From Thermoplasmata archaeon (lineage in GTDB: Archaea > Thermoplasmatota > Thermoplasmata > Lutacidiplasmatales > UBA184): a stretch of DNA of 64,000 bases. The stretch covers positions 866,672-930,671 of the forward strand of contig JAKIWE010000001.1 in assembly GCA_022750195.1 (NCBI GenBank), in the 5' to 3' direction. Made by a program: the position numbers and the translations under genes. The notes beneath the pieces are model-generated. The model was not told where the DNA came from and did no database searches. It worked only from the letters and a program-made list of their open reading frames with translations. Of the stretch, positions 49,729-58,795 are shown piece after piece; positions within the stretch are counted from its first letter, which is position 1; the number at the start of each line of letters is the position of its first letter.

Positions 49729-51660
49729 TCAGTCGGCCCGGAGCCGGACCCGACGGAGGTACTCCTGGTACCGCGGATCGCTACGGTACCGTTCGAAGAC
49801 GGGTGTCCTCGCGAACTCGGAGGGGCTCCGGGTCCCTTCGGCCGCGGCCTGGAACAACGCCTCGAACATCCGGTCCGCATCGCCCACGGCGGCGTACGCC
49901 CACACGAGCAGGACCGAAGAGACCGGGCGTTCGGCGCCGACCGCCCGCAGGCTCTCGAGCTCCCGCAGGGCTTCCTCCCGCATGCCTAGCAGCCCGTAGG
50001 CGGTCGTCGCCGCGGCGTACCGCAACGCCCCCCGGCCGGCGGGGTCGAGCGACTGGAGAGCGGCCAGGGCCTCCAACTTTTGGCCGCGGTAGGCAAAGTA
50101 CGCCATCTTGTAGAATCGGGCCAGGTCCCACTCGCCTCCGAGCTCCTCGAGCCGCTTCCATCCCGCGAGAGCGGCCGCATCGTCGCCGACGAGCCATCCG
50201 CGGAGCGCCCGGTGGAACAGGATCACCGGAGAGAGCGGGTCCGCCTCCTCGGCGCGCTCAAGTTGGTGGATCGCCTCCGCCTCCCGTCCGAGCGACATGA
50301 GATCCAAGTAGTACCACTGGCGCGCGGAGGCGTACATGGGATTGAGTTCGATCGCCCGCCGGAACTCGCGCTCCGACTCCGACCATCGGTATTGGCGGGC
50401 GAACGACAGGCCCAGGGAGGCGTGGGCCTCGGCCATGCGCGGGTCGAGCGCTATCGCCCGCTCGGCGGCCTCTTGGGCCTTGGCGCCGCCCTCTTTCGGG
50501 TCGATCCACGACTGGTTGACCAGGATCGAGTAGCAGTCGGCGATCCCGGACCAGGCGGCAGCGTATGTGGGGTCGATCCGCAACGCCTCGTCGAAGGAAC
50601 GGAGCGCCGCGCGAACGGGCTCCTCCGACCGGCGGTTCCAGAGATACCGCCCCCGAAGATAGGCGCTGAAGGCCGCGGGGTCCGGGGGGGGCCGGTGGTC
50701 CTCCGGGGCCAACGGCGGCAACGCCACGTTGAGCGCGGTCGCCACCTCCTTCGCGACGTCGCTCTGGATCGCGAAGATATCGACGAGCTCGCGGTCGTAC
50801 CGCTCCGACCAGAGGTGCTCCTCCGTTGCTGCGTCGACGAGCTGGGCGGTCACCCGGATCCGCGTGCCCGCTCGACGGACGCTCCCCTCCAGGATGCTCC
50901 CGACGCGCAGTTCCCTCCCGATCTCCGAGACACCCTTCCTCGCCCCGCGGTACCGCATGACGGACGTCCGAGCGATCACCCGAAGGCCCGGGACCCGGGA
51001 GAGCTCCGCGATGATCTCCTCGGTGAGGCCATCGGCGAAGAACTCGTCCTGAGGGTCAGGGCTCATGTTGGCCAGCGGCAGCACCGCGATCCGTCGGGCG
51101 AAGGCGCCGGGGGGGAGGCCGTCGACCACCGGCGCCAGGGCTGAATCGAGGGCCACGGCGTAGACCTCCATCGGGAACTCCACGTTCTTGAGGGCGGTCC
51201 GGGGGAGCTTGGTCATCGAGTTCGCGACCTTGTTGTGGACCTGCGCGAACACCTGCTCTGAGATGCAGATCCCCCCGGGCTCGGCCAGCGGCTCGATGCG
51301 AGAGGCAAGGTTGATCGCGTCGCCGAGGACGTCGTCCTCGGAGTGGACCACGTCCCCCAGATGGATCCCGATCCGCACGAGGATCCGGTCCGGCTCCGTC
51401 ACCCTGAGGTTGTGCTGCTGGAGCCGGCGCTGGACCTCGATCGCGCACGCGGTGGCCTCGAGCGCGCTGTCGAACTCGACGAGGAACGAATCTCCGATCG
51501 TCTTGATCTCGCGACCGTGGTAGTCGGGAAAGATCGGTCGGAGAAGCCGGTGATGCGCTTCGAGAAGTTCTAGGGCGTGGTGCTCGTCGCGCTGGGTGAG
51601 CGCGGTAAAGCCGACCATGTCGGTGAACATGATCGCGGCGAGCCGCCGAGCCGCAGCCAC
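49729..51660 (-). CDS. Class III adenylate/guanylate cyclase with TolB-like and TPR domains (third paralogue)
   Basis: A 643-residue soluble paralogue of the 10450-12354 protein. The catalytic set is intact: MFTDMVGFTALTQRDE, EIKTIGDSFLVEF and SEDDVLGDAINLASRIE. The TolB-N-like region (IAVLPLANMSPDPQDEFFAD, ILEGSVRRAG, ATEEHLWSERYDREL) is followed by TPR repeats to the C-terminus. GTG 51660 has CTAATCTA (51681-51688) about 25 nt upstream. Such proteins are common in rhizobia and other soil bacteria; three copies in one archaeal window are notable. Partner and trigger unknown. Confidence 0.88.
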   Translation of the reverse strand: MAAARRLAAIMFTDMVGFTALTQRDEHHALELLEAHHRLLRPIFPDYHGREIKTIGDSFLVEFDSALEATACAIEVQRRLQQHNLRVTEPDRILVRIGIHLGDVVHSEDDVLGDAINLASRIEPLAEPGGICISEQVFAQVHNKVANSMTKLPRTALKNVEFPMEVYAVALDSALAPVVDGLPPGAFARRIAVLPLANMSPDPQDEFFADGLTEEIIAELSRVPGLRVIARTSVMRYRGARKGVSEIGRELRVGSILEGSVRRAGTRIRVTAQLVDAATEEHLWSERYDRELVDIFAIQSDVAKEVATALNVALPPLAPEDHRPPPDPAAFSAYLRGRYLWNRRSEEPVRAALRSFDEALRIDPTYAAAWSGIADCYSILVNQSWIDPKEGGAKAQEAAERAIALDPRMAEAHASLGLSFARQYRWSESEREFRRAIELNPMYASARQWYYLDLMSLGREAEAIHQLERAEEADPLSPVILFHRALRGWLVGDDAAALAGWKRLEELGGEWDLARFYKMAYFAYRGQKLEALAALQSLDPAGRGALRYAAATTAYGLLGMREEALRELESLRAVGAERPVSSVLLVWAYAAVGDADRMFEALFQAAAEGTRSPSEFARTPVFERYRSDPRYQEYLRRVRLRAD

Positions 51661-51792
51661 GGACCCTGCATGGGGGCTCGTAGATTAGTTGGTCCCCGAG
51701 TCGCGACTCGATCGAGGCAATCGCGCAGGCCCGGACACTCTCCGTGACGAGGGCGCCGTCCCGAAGGAGTCGACGGCCCTCTGGCCCGCGCC

Positions 51793-52773
51793 CTAGCGAA
51801 GGCGAGCCAGGACCAGCCAGGTAAGACCGGTGGCGCCGAGCGCGTGCATCGAGGCCCCGACGCTCCCTCCGAAGTGCGGCAAGGGACCATCCCAGGTCAG
51901 CAGGGGAAGAAGCGGGTCCGCGATGCCGGTGGCCAGCAACGGGGTACGTTCGGAGGGAGTGAGCGCCGTGACGCCACGAGGGCCGTACACGAGGGCGATC
52001 GTGTGGCCGGTTCCGTACACTTCGCCGAGGCACGATGGGTACGGGCTGGGGGAGTAGTCGAGGGTGTTCAGTTCGAGGTTAGGTCCCGCCGGCGCTGGCT
52101 GACCGTCGACATACAGCGCGATCGAGTGCGAGCTGTCGGGCGTGTAGCCCAGAAGGTCGTTGGTGGTGTAGACGATCGGTCGGTTGGCCGCGGTGGAGTT
52201 GACCGAGACCGACGTATACGACTGGGACCAGACCGAGAAGAAGTCCGATAGATTGTAAGTGTACGGCCACGGCGACTGGAGGTAGATCGTCCCGACAGGA
52301 AGATTCGGGGGCGCCGGCGGATGCGTGGCGAGCGGGAGGTCGCACTCGTACGGAGCTCCGTTCATCGAGTACGACGTGTTCCGGCCGATCGAATCGGGGA
52401 AGGCCACCGTCTGGCCGTTGATCGAGAGCCGCACGAACGAATGGACGTTGACGGCCAGTGCCGCGCCCGGACACCAGGTGCCCGAGAAATCGGTCGTCGA
52501 GTGTGGAGGGAACGCCGGCGTCCCGCTCGGGTTGGCGGTGAACTGGAGACACGGGACGCTGAACGGGTGGAAGACCACGAGCACGACGACCACCGCGATG
52601 ACCACGCCGCTCGATCCGCCGACGACCGCCGCACGCCGCCACGGCGAGCCGACGCCCTTGCCCCCATGCTTGCCCTTCGCGGAGCGGTCGCGCCGTCGTT
52701 TCTCGCGGCGTTCCTCCGGAGTGAGCTGCTCGGGAGCCTTCTCCGGGGAACGTTGGATCCGGCGCTTGGCCAC
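51793..52773 (-). CDS. N-terminally anchored extracellular protein
   Basis: A 326-residue protein with a highly basic cytoplasmic tail (RREKRRRDRSAKGKHGGKG), one membrane helix (AAVVGGSSGVVIAVVVVLVVF, about residues 48-68) and a large external domain with four Cys (FSVPCLQF, GTWCPGA, YECDLPL, YPSCLGEV) and several NxS/T sites. No family is recognised. The start is GTG 52773; GTTTATG (minus strand, 52797-52803) lies 27 nt upstream, indicating a leaderless mRNA. The shared intergenic region drives the divergent reductase gene. Confidence 0.75.
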   Translation of the reverse strand: MAKRRIQRSPEKAPEQLTPEERREKRRRDRSAKGKHGGKGVGSPWRRAAVVGGSSGVVIAVVVVLVVFHPFSVPCLQFTANPSGTPAFPPHSTTDFSGTWCPGAALAVNVHSFVRLSINGQTVAFPDSIGRNTSYSMNGAPYECDLPLATHPPAPPNLPVGTIYLQSPWPYTYNLSDFFSVWSQSYTSVSVNSTAANRPIVYTTNDLLGYTPDSSHSIALYVDGQPAPAGPNLELNTLDYSPSPYPSCLGEVYGTGHTIALVYGPRGVTALTPSERTPLLATGIADPLLPLLTWDGPLPHFGGSVGASMHALGATGLTWLVLARLR

Positions 52774-52796
52774 GGGCGAGCGAGAGGGGGCCCCTC

Positions 52797-52803
52797 CATA
52801 AAC
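52797..52803 (-). promoter_or_regulatory. TATA box of the anchored extracellular protein
   Basis: GTTTATG on the minus strand, 27 nt before GTG 52773. The divergent gene has its own TTATCA at 52837-52842, 25 nt before GTG 52865. Confidence 0.55.
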
Positions 52804-52864
52804 CTCACCAACCCGCCCCGTGCGGTCGGGCCGCCGTTATCAAGCGCTCCGGGCTGGCTCGACC

Positions 52865-54112
52865 GTGGAGGCGGCCGACGTCGTCGTGGTCGGAGCCGGC
52901 CCGGCCGGCTCGACCGTCGCCTTCGAGCTCGCGCGACACGGTCACCACGTCGTACTGGTCGAGGAGCACGCGAGGGTCGGGCGCCCCGTGCAGTGCGCCG
53001 GTCTCGTCTCACAGCGCGTGCTCGACCTCGCCGGCTCGACCTCCTTCGTGCGCCGACCGGTGAAGGGCGCCACCGTGTTCTCGCCGGCGCTCCAGTCGGT
53101 CACGTTCCGCGCAGCGGAACCGCGCGCCTTCGTGATCGACCGGGCCGGCCTCGACATCCACTTGGCCGACCGCGCCGCGCGTGCCGGCGCGACGGTGCTG
53201 ACCGGCTGGAGGTTCGACGGACTGGACGCACCGCCGAACGGCTCCGCACGTCTCCGTCTCTTGGGACCGTCGAACGAAGCCAGATCGATCGACGCGCGAC
53301 TCGTCGTGGGGGCCGACGGGGTCGCCTCCGCCGTCGCCCGCGCCTTTCGGCTCCGACGGCCGGTCGAGATCCTCCCCGCGTTCGAATCGGAGTTCGGCGA
53401 GAGCCCGGGAGACCCGGACACGGTCGAGGTGTATCTGGGCAACGAACTTTCCCCGGGACTGTTCGGATGGTGGATCCCGGACGGGGACGGCGGCGCCCGG
53501 GCCGGAGTCGCGGTCAACGCGGGCGCGATCACGGCCCGCGAGTACTGCCAGCGGCTCGAACGCCAGATCGCCCGTCGCTTCGGTCGCCCGTTGAAGGCGC
53601 CGACCGGCTTCCTCGTCTCCGGGATCCCTATCGGCACGCTACCGCGCACGAGCGCCGATCGCGTGTTGCTCGTCGGCGATGCGGCGGCCCAGGTGAAACC
53701 GCTCAGCGGCGGGGGCATCTACACCGGCATGCGGTGCGCCCAGATCGCCGCCGAGGTCGCCCACCGTGCGCTAGGGTCGAACGACCTCTCGGCTCGTGCC
53801 CTAGCCGTCTATGACGCGAGCTGGAAGGCGGAGCTGGGGGAAGAGTTCTCGAAGGCGCTCTACCTTCGGCGGCTCTTACTGCGCCTCTCCGACGCCGACC
53901 TCGAAAAGGTCGTATCGGCCCTCAAGGGTGCCGGACTCACCGAGGTGATCGTAGCGTTCGGTGACATCGACTTCCCGACGGGCGTCGCGCGGGCGTTGCT
54001 CCGTCAGTCGCCGTCGCTCGTGCGGTTGTTCCCGAAGGCCCTGTCCGCCCTGCTCTCGTCCGGCGGCGTCCGAGCGCCGGAGCTCGACGTCGGTCCCCGG
54101 CGGAGTCCGTAG
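52865..54112 (+). CDS. Geranylgeranyl reductase-family FAD-dependent oxidoreductase
   Basis: A 415-residue flavoprotein of the family that saturates geranylgeranyl chains of archaeal lipids. FAD-binding VVVVGAGPAGSTVAFELARHG is at the N-terminus, then EEHARVGRPVQCAGLVS (the family Cys loop), ARLVVGADGVASAVAR, and VLLVGDAAAQVKPLSGGGIY near residue 275, all hallmarks of GGR/CrtI-like oxidoreductases. GTG 52865 is preferred over the track start 52820 because TTATCA lies 25 nt upstream and the Rossmann motif then starts near residue 5. Paralogues with other substrates exist, so lipid saturation is likely but not proven. The 3' end overlaps a convergent gene by 109 bp. Confidence 0.88.
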   Translation: MEAADVVVVGAGPAGSTVAFELARHGHHVVLVEEHARVGRPVQCAGLVSQRVLDLAGSTSFVRRPVKGATVFSPALQSVTFRAAEPRAFVIDRAGLDIHLADRAARAGATVLTGWRFDGLDAPPNGSARLRLLGPSNEARSIDARLVVGADGVASAVARAFRLRRPVEILPAFESEFGESPGDPDTVEVYLGNELSPGLFGWWIPDGDGGARAGVAVNAGAITAREYCQRLERQIARRFGRPLKAPTGFLVSGIPIGTLPRTSADRVLLVGDAAAQVKPLSGGGIYTGMRCAQIAAEVAHRALGSNDLSARALAVYDASWKAELGEEFSKALYLRRLLLRLSDADLEKVVSALKGAGLTEVIVAFGDIDFPTGVARALLRQSPSLVRLFPKALSALLSSGGVRAPELDVGPRRSP

Positions 54113-54813
54113 TAACCGCCTACCCCCGCGGCGATGATCGCCCCGGCGAGAAGGCCGTAGATCCAAAGGCTCTGGGTTGGCGCGAGGACCGTGACCGCCG
54201 TCTCGGGAAGGACGCCGGAAACGTTCAGGCGGCTGACGTTGAGGGACGGGAGTCCGGTCGGGGCGTGGCTGCCGTTGGTCGCGTAGCTCCAACTGCTCGA
54301 GCTGAAGAACCCCCGGGAAGCGAGGTAGAAGCCGGTCCCGTTCACCTCGAACCGCAGCGAGGTCCGCACCGCGTAGTCGCCGAGGGGTGTACCCGTAGGT
54401 ACGAGGACCTGAGTGGACCCCGACTCGCTCGACGACGACGCGAGGGAGCTGAAGGCGTAGGAGACGACGCCGGCGAACGAGCCCGAACCGTTGGAGAGCT
54501 CCGGGACGGTGCCGCCCCCGATCGGGCCGGTGGCATTCCCTGGATAGGCGTTGAAGGCGTACAGCTCGAACCGAACCACCACCTGAGCGAGGGACGAAGG
54601 GAGAGGGTCGTGCAAGGTCCACGTGAAACTCGACGAGCTGCCCGGGGCCGTCACCGGCACCGCGAGATGGGCGAGGAAGCCGTTCGATGTGGCGAGCGGA
54701 AGAACCGGGTACGCCGGGGCTCCGCTCGCCGCCGGGAGCAGGAGAACCGTCGCGAAGGCGAGAACGCCGAGAGCGCGGAGACCGCCGAGGCCCCGCCGAA
54801 GGTCGCTAGGCAC
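54004..54813 (-). CDS. Secreted, C-terminally anchored protein, third gene of the blaI operon
   Basis: A 269-residue protein with signal peptide (LRALGVLAFATVLLLPAASGAPA), a beta-rich Ser/Asn-rich external domain (TLHDPLPSSLAQVVVRFELY, NSLRFEV-type strands) with NxS/T sites, and a C-terminal helix (LWIYGLLAGAIIAAGVGGYYGLRR). GTG 54813 overlaps the end of the M48 protease gene by 8 nt, so it is translationally coupled. It may be a substrate or partner of that protease, which is inference. Its 3' end overlaps the convergent reductase gene by 109 bp. Confidence 0.78.
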   Translation of the reverse strand: MPSDLRRGLGGLRALGVLAFATVLLLPAASGAPAYPVLPLATSNGFLAHLAVPVTAPGSSSSFTWTLHDPLPSSLAQVVVRFELYAFNAYPGNATGPIGGGTVPELSNGSGSFAGVVSYAFSSLASSSSESGSTQVLVPTGTPLGDYAVRTSLRFEVNGTGFYLASRGFFSSSSWSYATNGSHAPTGLPSLNVSRLNVSGVLPETAVTVLAPTQSLWIYGLLAGAIIAAGVGGYYGLRRGPTSSSGARTPPDESRADRAFGNNRTSDGD

Positions 54814-55711
54814 TCGACGGCTCCGGAAAATTCCCGGATTCGGCCAACGCGACCAGACGCTGGATCCGGTCGAGGGCCGCCCGGCGGCCGCTCGCGCCGG
54901 TCGCGCCGAGGAACCCCGCCGCCCCGCCGCGCGCGACGCTGCTCTCGTGCGTGACGACCTTGTAGAGCGCCCTCGCCAAGGCGAGAGGGCGGCGGGTCAT
55001 CCGCACCGCTTCGTCGTCAGCACGGATCTCCTCGCGCCGAGTCAGCGATCGCGCGAGGTAGGCGAGCAACGGGTCCCAGCGCATCATCCTGGAGAACGTT
55101 CGTACGAACGTCAGGTACCGGCTGTCCAGGTCGCGGATGTGGCCCAGCTCGTGGGCGATCGCCGCGTCGCGCTCGGGGATCGAGAGGAGGTCGAGCAGCG
55201 CCGTCGACAGGAGCACGACCTCGTGCCGGTGAGGCCGGAATCCGCGGGCCGGAGCGAGCTCGACGAGCGTGAAGGAGAACGCCTCGGGCCGCGAGGACGT
55301 GTACGCGAGCAGGCTCGCGCGCTCCCGCGGGCTCGGGAGAGACTCAGGCCACGGGAGCGGGCGCGGCCGTAGGACGTGGAGGAACCCCCGTCCAACGAGC
55401 TGGTTGACGAGGAACGCGACGGTGAACACGAGCAGTGCGCCGACGGCCCCGAAGGCCCACCAGCGCAGGTACTTCGGGTCGAAGAGGAGCCACGGCGAAC
55501 GCATCAACGCCTCGATCGCAGCGAAGCCGCCGTTCGCGAGCACCCAGATCAGGGTGGTCGTCGCAAGGAGCGCCCACAGCGCGAGGAACGTCGCGGCGAG
55601 GCGCAGGACCACCGGCGGGGCGGACTTCCGGAAGGCGTACATCAGGCCGACGCCGGCGACGATCCACGCGGCGACCGGGAGGTAGAGGACCGCCACAACG
55701 GGGGGAAACAT
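54806..55711 (-). CDS. Integral membrane M48-type metalloprotease (BlaR1/HtpX-like)
   Basis: A 301-residue membrane protease. ATG 55711 gives an N-terminal helix (FPPVVAVLYLPVAAWIVAGVG) followed by two further helices (LRLAATFLALWALLATTTLIW, FGAVGALLVFTVAFLVNQLV). The zinc site is HELGHIRDLDSRYL (HExxH) with a later RREEIRADDEAV supplying the third ligand Glu. The track start at 55906 lies inside the blaI gene. It follows blaI by 14 nt, the arrangement of BlaI-BlaR1 and MecI-MecR1 pairs, but there is no penicillin-sensor domain. Proteolysis of BlaI or of surface proteins is a reasonable inference. Confidence 0.85.
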   Translation of the reverse strand: MFPPVVAVLYLPVAAWIVAGVGLMYAFRKSAPPVVLRLAATFLALWALLATTTLIWVLANGGFAAIEALMRSPWLLFDPKYLRWWAFGAVGALLVFTVAFLVNQLVGRGFLHVLRPRPLPWPESLPSPRERASLLAYTSSRPEAFSFTLVELAPARGFRPHRHEVVLLSTALLDLLSIPERDAAIAHELGHIRDLDSRYLTFVRTFSRMMRWDPLLAYLARSLTRREEIRADDEAVRMTRRPLALARALYKVVTHESSVARGGAAGFLGATGASGRRAALDRIQRLVALAESGNFPEPSSA

Positions 55712-55725
55712 GACCCGGACCGGGT

Positions 55726-56094
55726 TCAGATCTTCAGCCGCCGCCGAAGCTCCCGCTCTTCCGCGGGGTTCATCTTGGCGAGCTCCTCGTTGAGGTGGAC
55801 GACCCCCGAGGGCCCGAACATCGTCACCACGCCCCGAAGCAGGTTGCGGAGGTACCGCCGCTCGAAATCGACCGTGCGGTAGACATACCGTTCCCCCCCT
55901 TGGCACTTCTCACGACGGCGCCGGACCAGCCCCTTGTCGTGCAGTCGAGCCAGGATCGTGGCGACGGTGGTGTAGGCGACCTGCACCCCCGCCACGGCGA
56001 GCTGCTCGCGGACGTCGCGCGCCGGCCCCTCTCCGACCTCCCGGAGGGCGATGAGGGCCTCCGTCTCCAGGGAGCCGACCATGGGAGCTGCCAC
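55726..56094 (-). CDS. BlaI/MecI-family transcriptional repressor
   Basis: A 122-residue winged-helix regulator: LETEALIALREVGEGPARDV, then VAYTTVATILARLHDKGLVR, RRREKCQGGERYVYRTVDFE and a C-terminal dimerisation helix ending EERELRRRLKI. This is the typical BlaI/MecI (penicillinase-repressor) fold. GTG 56094 has GGTTAAGG (minus strand, 56117-56124) 26 nt upstream; ATG 56082 is an alternative. It heads a three-gene operon with the M48 protease and a secreted protein. The likely role is autoregulated repression relieved by proteolysis, by analogy with the bacterial pairs. Confidence 0.88.
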   Translation of the reverse strand: MAAPMVGSLETEALIALREVGEGPARDVREQLAVAGVQVAYTTVATILARLHDKGLVRRRREKCQGGERYVYRTVDFERRYLRNLLRGVVTMFGPSGVVHLNEELAKMNPAEERELRRRLKI

Positions 56095-56116
56095 GTTCGA
56101 AGAGGGGGCGGGGGCT

Positions 56117-56124
56117 CCTTAACC
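56117..56124 (-). promoter_or_regulatory. TATA-like box of the blaI operon
   Basis: GGTTAAGG on the minus strand, about 26 nt before GTG 56094. An operator would be expected here if BlaI is autoregulated, but no clear dyad is visible. Confidence 0.5.
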
Positions 56125-56226
56125 GTGACGCCCCGACTGGCTCGACGAGTACGAACTCGAACGAATTGGTTGAGCGTCGAGACGGGAACCCCGGGGAAAA
56201 TCGGGGAAGCGCTCCTCGGGCGAACC

Positions 56227-56233
56227 GTTAATT
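56227..56233 (+). promoter_or_regulatory. TATA-like box of the cysteine operon
   Basis: GTTAATT centred 26 nt before ATG 56256, the presumed promoter of the CBS-CGL-CysS-MDR run. Confidence 0.55.
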
Positions 56234-56255
56234 CGGAACCCCCCTCCCCGCCGGC

Positions 56256-57656
56256 ATGACCGCAGGCCCGGGGAGCGCCAAGTCCATCCTCGACCTGGTC
56301 GGTCACACCCCGACGGTGCCGCTCAATAGGCTGGGGAAGGGACTGCCGTACCGTCTCCTCGCCAAGCTAGAGTTCCTCAATCCCGGCGGCTCGGTGAAGG
56401 ACCGGATCGGCCCCGCGATGATCGATGACGCAGAAGCGCGGGGACTGCTCAAACCCGGGGGCACGATCGTCGAAGCGACGAGCGGCAACACCGGCGTCGG
56501 CCTCGCCCTCGTTGCGGCGGTGCGCGGGTATCGCGTGGTCTTCGTCATCCCCGACAAGATGAGCTCCGAGAAGATCCGGCTGCTCCGGGCGTACGGTGCT
56601 CGGGTCGTGATCACGCCCAGCCAGCTCCCTCCCGACCACCCGATGAGCCACTACTCGGTGGCACGGAGGCTCTCCAAAGAGATCCCGAACGCCTACTATC
56701 CCAACCAGTACGAGAATCCGTGGAACCCGGAGGCGCACCGGCGCACGACGGGGCCGGAGATCGACGCGGACGGAGGCCCGATGCTCGGCGCCGTCGTCGC
56801 GTCGATCGGGACCGGAGGGACGGTCAGCGGCATCGGCCAGTACTTCAAGGAGCATCGGCCGTCGGTGAAGATCATCGCGGTCGACCCGAAGGGCTCCGTG
56901 CTCGCCCCGTTCGCCCGGACCAAGGAGCTCGCGCGAGCCGTCCCGTACAAGGTCGAGGGGATCGGCGAGGACATGATCCCGAAGACCGTCCATTTCGAGT
57001 ACATCGACGAGTTCGTGGAGGTCGACGACAAGGAGTCGTTCCTCACCGCCCGCCGGCTGGCCCGGGAGGAGGGTCTCTTCGGAGGGGGCTCCTCCGGAGC
57101 GGCGGTCGCCGGCGCGATCAAGTGGCTCTCCACGCGACCGATCCCGGAGGGGCAGAGCGTCGTGATCGTTCTCCCGGACTCGGGGGACCGGTATCTCTCG
57201 AAGTTCTACAGCGACGAGTGGATGCGGGAGAACCGGTTCCTCGACGAAGGGGCCACCGCGGCGGACCTGATCGCGGCGAAGGAGGCCACCCCGGCACTGG
57301 TCGCCGCCGACCCGACCACGGTCGTGCGCGACGCCCTGGCCACGCTCCGGCGCGCGGGGATCTCCCAGATGCCGGTGCTCGCCGGGAAGGAGAACGTCGG
57401 GAGCGTCCACGAGGAGGACATCCTTCGGGCGACGATCGGGGACCAAACGGTGATGGAGCGAACCGTGACCGCCGTCATGGCACCTCCGTTCAACGAGGTC
57501 GCGGAGGAGTCGGCCCTCGGCGACATCCTGCATCGCCTGCGGGAAGAGCATGCCCTTCTGGTCCGGGACTCTGGGACCGGCGCTCCGGTCGGGGTACTGA
57601 CGCGTCACGACGTCGTCGCTTTCCTGTCCGTCCGAGGAACCACGCATGCGGTTTGA
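56256..57656 (+). CDS. cbs: Cystathionine beta-synthase with C-terminal CBS-domain pair
   Basis: A 466-residue PLP enzyme condensing homocysteine and serine to cystathionine (or acting as a cysteine synthase on O-acetyl- or O-phosphoserine). The PLP Lys is in LEFLNPGGSVKDRIG, the substrate loop in VEATSGNTGVGLAL, the phosphate-binding loop is SIGTGGTVSGIGQY, and GGGSSGAAVAGA follows. Residues about 340-460 are two CBS modules (ISQMPVLAGKENVGSVHEED ... PVGVLTRHDVVAFL), as in regulated CBS enzymes. It overlaps the next gene by 11 nt, and its neighbours CGL and CysS support the transsulfuration role. Confidence 0.92.
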   Translation: MTAGPGSAKSILDLVGHTPTVPLNRLGKGLPYRLLAKLEFLNPGGSVKDRIGPAMIDDAEARGLLKPGGTIVEATSGNTGVGLALVAAVRGYRVVFVIPDKMSSEKIRLLRAYGARVVITPSQLPPDHPMSHYSVARRLSKEIPNAYYPNQYENPWNPEAHRRTTGPEIDADGGPMLGAVVASIGTGGTVSGIGQYFKEHRPSVKIIAVDPKGSVLAPFARTKELARAVPYKVEGIGEDMIPKTVHFEYIDEFVEVDDKESFLTARRLAREEGLFGGGSSGAAVAGAIKWLSTRPIPEGQSVVIVLPDSGDRYLSKFYSDEWMRENRFLDEGATAADLIAAKEATPALVAADPTTVVRDALATLRRAGISQMPVLAGKENVGSVHEEDILRATIGDQTVMERTVTAVMAPPFNEVAEESALGDILHRLREEHALLVRDSGTGAPVGVLTRHDVVAFLSVRGTTHAV

Positions 57657-58791
57657 TACAAGGGTCATCCACGCCGCTCAGCCGCCGGACGAACTCACCG
57701 GCGCCGTCAACACGCCGATCTATCTCTCCAGCACGTTCGCCCAGTCGGCCCCGAACCAGAACAAGGGGTACGTGTACGGTCGGACCTCGAACCCGACGCG
57801 GACTGTCCTAGAACGTGTGCTCGCCGACCTCGAGGGGGGCCGACGGGGCCTCGCGTTCTCCTCCGGGCTCGGAGCGCTGACGACCCTCCTCGAGGACCTG
57901 CCCTCCGGCTCGCGCATCGTCGCGGGGAGCGACCTCTACGGCGGCACGCGTAGACTGTTCGAGCACCACCGGACCCAGTTCGGCCTAACGGTCGACTACG
58001 TCGCGACCTCCGAGACCGACGCCTTCGCCCGGGCTCTCGACGCCGCCCCCGCGGAGATGGTGTACGTCGAGTCGCCGACCAACCCTCTGATCGGGATCTG
58101 TGATCTCGCGCGCGTCGGGGAGCTGGCCCGGCGGCATCGGGCCCGGTTCGTCGTCGACAACACCTTCGCCTCTCCGGCTCTCCAGCGGCCGATCGAGCAC
58201 GGGGCGGGCGTCGTGCTGCACTCGACCACGAAGTATCTCGGCGGTCACTCCGACATCCTCGGCGGCGCCCTCGTCGCACGCCGGCGCGCTACGGGGGAGC
58301 GGCTCGCGTGGTTGCAGAACGCGGTGGGGGCTATCCCCAGCCCGGTCGACTCCTTCCTCGTGCTGCGGGGGATCCGGACGTTGGGCGTCCGGATGCGGCG
58401 CCACTGCGAGGGGGCCCAGGCGGTCGCCGAAGCGCTCGCGTCGAGCGGGAAGGTCCTCCGGGTTCACTATCCGGGACTCAAGGATCATCCCCAGCACAAG
58501 CTGGCCCGAAAGCAGATGGACGGCTTCGGCGGCATGCTCAGCGCCGAGGTCCGAGGAGGCGCCTCTGCGGCGGGTCGGTTACTTCGCCGGCTCCGGGTCT
58601 TCACGCTCGCCGAGAGCCTCGGGGGCGTCGAATCGCTCGCCGAGCATCCCGCGTCGATGACCCATTCGAGCGTCCCGAAGGCCGCCCGCGAGGCGGTCGG
58701 GATCACCGACGGCCTTCTCCGGTTCTCGGTCGGGATCGAGGACCCGGCCGATCTTGTCGACGATGTGGTTCGGAGCCTGAGGAGCGTGTAG
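57646..58791 (+). CDS. Cystathionine gamma-lyase / PLP-dependent Cys-Met enzyme
   Basis: A 381-residue fold-type I PLP enzyme of the Cys/Met metabolism family, splitting cystathionine to cysteine. PLP lysine in [26 protein letters not shown] near residue 45, [13 protein letters not shown] and [13 protein letters not shown], with the C-terminal [20 protein letters not shown], all match. Cystathionine gamma-synthase and beta-lyase share these motifs; the upstream CBS and downstream CysS favour gamma-lyase. The ATG overlaps the CBS stop. Confidence 0.9.
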   Translation: MRFDTRVIHAAQPPDELTGAVNTPIYLSSTFAQSAPNQNKGYVYGRTSNPTRTVLERVLADLEGGRRGLAFSSGLGALTTLLEDLPSGSRIVAGSDLYGGTRRLFEHHRTQFGLTVDYVATSETDAFARALDAAPAEMVYVESPTNPLIGICDLARVGELARRHRARFVVDNTFASPALQRPIEHGAGVVLHSTTKYLGGHSDILGGALVARRRATGERLAWLQNAVGAIPSPVDSFLVLRGIRTLGVRMRRHCEGAQAVAEALASSGKVLRVHYPGLKDHPQHKLARKQMDGFGGMLSAEVRGGASAAGRLLRRLRVFTLAESLGGVESLAEHPASMTHSSVPKAAREAVGITDGLLRFSVGIEDPADLVDDVVRSLRSV

Positions 58792-58795
58792 GCGG

